35,373 nucleotides of DNA from CAZTZY01 sp964617765 (GTDB taxonomy: Bacteria; Pseudomonadota; Gammaproteobacteria; Pseudomonadales; DT-91): contig CAZTZY010000020.1 in assembly GCA_964617765.1 (NCBI GenBank), forward strand, positions 1 through 35,373, written 5' to 3'. The position numbers and the translations under genes are program-made. Below, piece by piece: positions 34,402-35,373 of the stretch; the stretch's first letter is position 1; the number at the start of each line of letters is the position of its first letter. The notes under the pieces are model-generated. The model saw nothing but the letters and a program-made list of their open reading frames with translations, was not told where the DNA came from and did no database searches.

Positions 34402-34742
34402 CCCAACCTCCTTTTCAATTCCAGCAGCTCGCGCACAATGACACTTTGCACCTTGGCCAACGCTGACTCATCCACATCAAGACTATAGTGTTTAAGCTTT
34501 CGTCTTACTTCCCGCTTCCCTTCTAATCGAACTACTAAGAAATCCTTAGTTGTTGCGAATTCATCTAATTCCCTGTCTTTAAAGATATTTTTTAAATGCA
34601 TCAACACGTTTTCAGCAGTACTGCCAAACAATTCCCCCATTTGTCGCTGGGTAAGCCAAACCGTATCCTGCTCAAGCGATACGCTCAACTGCACCTCACC
34701 ATCAGCAGACTGGAATAATTGAACCTGACTGGTAGAACCCAT
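34398..34742 (-). pseudogene. Internally deleted RhuM-family gene
   Basis: The N-terminal 90 residues are RhuM-like: QDTVWLTQRQMGELFGS, NIFKDRELDE and HYSLDV, in which intact proteins continue for about 250 more residues. Here the frame jumps after YSLDV to a short helical tail (SVIVRELLELKRRLG) and stops, giving 114 residues. This looks like an internal deletion fused in frame, so function is probably lost. Its end overlaps the DUF1016 start. Confidence 0.7.
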
Positions 34743-34845
34743 AAAAACCTCCCTGTGTATTATGCAAAATAGCGTTAGAAACTGTACTTAAATACAGTAA
34801 CCAAATACGCCACCGAAAGCAATAACCCACAGGAAGCAAAATTGA

Positions 34846-35061
34846 CAGGGCGGGTTTGGAACCCGCCACTACAGAATAATCATCACAACAAGGCACATCG
34901 CAGGGGCAAACTCCAAACCCACCCAACACGCACCATTCACCCTGTACGGGCGATTCATGAATCGCCCCTACGCCACATCAACCCCACGTAGGAGCGGTTC
35001 TTAACCGCGACCAATTCAAGCCCACCCTCCACCCTGTACAGGCGATTCATGAATCGACCTA
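34846..35061. repeat. REP cluster (types E, D, B, D) at the gene end
   Basis: The 316-base space 34743-35058 holds no gene. E: stem GGCGGGTT-TGG-AACCCGCC (34849-34867) with a GTAG foot on the minus strand. D: a perfect 20-base palindrome at 34948-34967. B: GTAGGAGCG...CGCGA (34988-35010). Partial D: about 35036-35059, ending on the stop codon of the next gene. The D-B pair is nearly identical to 26646-26715. Confidence 0.85.
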
Positions 35062-35373
35062 TTCACCCACAACCGGCAACTGATAAGCAATCTTCTCGCC
35101 ACTCACCACCACATACTTCAGTTTCACCAGGCGATTAAACACCGCATCCACTTCCTTCTCGGCATATTGCTCACCGCACAAGGTTTTGATGGTCGACATT
35201 AACGTTTTCACCGTACGCGGCGAAGAACCCTTGCGCTTCTCCAGGTTAGCCAACACCACGCCCACCAGCTCGGTTGCCGGTTTTTTCTTAGGCACCGCAG
35301 GCTTGGCTTCCGGCTTCGGTGTTTGTTTAGGTTTCGGCTCAGCTTTCGTATTGGCCTCATCCCCGGCTTTCGC
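35059..35373 (-). CDS. C-terminal part of a probable NYN-domain protein
   Basis: The frame is open to the right edge (105 codons), and its true start is outside. Visible first is a Lys/Pro/Ala-rich linker (KPKQTPKPEAKPAVPKKKPA). Then comes a helical wHTH-like end (SPRTVKTLMSTIKTLCG, then FNRLVKLKYVVVSGEKIAYQLP). This layout matches the C-terminus of NYN/PIN-type ribonuclease-like (LabA) proteins. The stop lies at a worn REP palindrome. The NYN domain itself is not in the window, so the assignment is tentative. Confidence 0.6.
   Translation of the reverse strand, partial: AKAGDEANTKAEPKPKQTPKPEAKPAVPKKKPATELVGVVLANLEKRKGSSPRTVKTLMSTIKTLCGEQYAEKEVDAVFNRLVKLKYVVVSGEKIAYQLPVVGE

Overview
The window looks like chromosomal DNA of a mid-GC Gammaproteobacterium. 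The evidence is the family content (TIGR02450 Trp-rich protein, DUF2058, DUF1499, DUF3293, YgjP-like protease, PAS-GGDEF-EAL and PilZ proteins) and many REP-like palindromes with a GTAG foot. No rRNA, tRNA, CRISPR or intact transposase was seen, so genus cannot be fixed from sequence alone. One 100-N scaffold gap lies at 34153-34252.

Layout. 1-5.5 kb: an Ig-like-repeat lipoprotein running off the left edge, a small membrane protein, and a large PAS-GGDEF-EAL protein divergent from a PilZ protein. 5.6-9.1 kb: a small conserved-looking protein, an SDR dehydrogenase, and two tandem paralogous lipoproteins with matching upstream blocks and their own terminators. 9.3-14.2 kb: a minus-strand run of ECF sigma, zinc-finger anti-sigma, bufferin-type Cys-rich peptide (bufA), MNIO/DUF692 enzyme (bufB), DUF2063 partner (bufC), DoxX (bufD), an exported CPTC thioredoxin-like protein and a CcdA-type membrane reductant carrier. 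14.3-24.4 kb: housekeeping and stress genes, including three separate glutathione-peroxidase-like proteins, a diguanylate cyclase, a class III adenylate cyclase, a pseudouridine synthase and a methyltransferase.

24.4-27.9 kb: small hypothetical genes separated by REP palindromes. 28.1-32.9 kb: a MerR-like regulator, a cytosolic VWA protein, an unknown 288-aa protein, a multi-CxxC protein bracketed by two inverted MITE-like elements, and a histone-deacetylase-family hydrolase. 32.9-34.8 kb: a decayed accessory patch with a DinD fragment, a DUF1016 PD-(D/E)XK protein broken by the gap, and an internally deleted RhuM. The right edge holds the C-terminus of a probable NYN-domain protein.

How the genes work together. 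The best-defined system is the sigma/anti-sigma-linked bufferin operon with an apparent thiol-redox supply (Trx-like plus CcdA) at its end. This would make, modify and perhaps redox-maintain a periplasmic copper-binding peptide. The second theme is nucleotide second messengers (c-di-GMP synthesis, breakdown and binding, and cAMP). The third is repeats: four copies of a roughly 120-160 bp palindromic MITE-like element and at least five stem classes of REP. Several of these repeats end exactly at gene stop codons.
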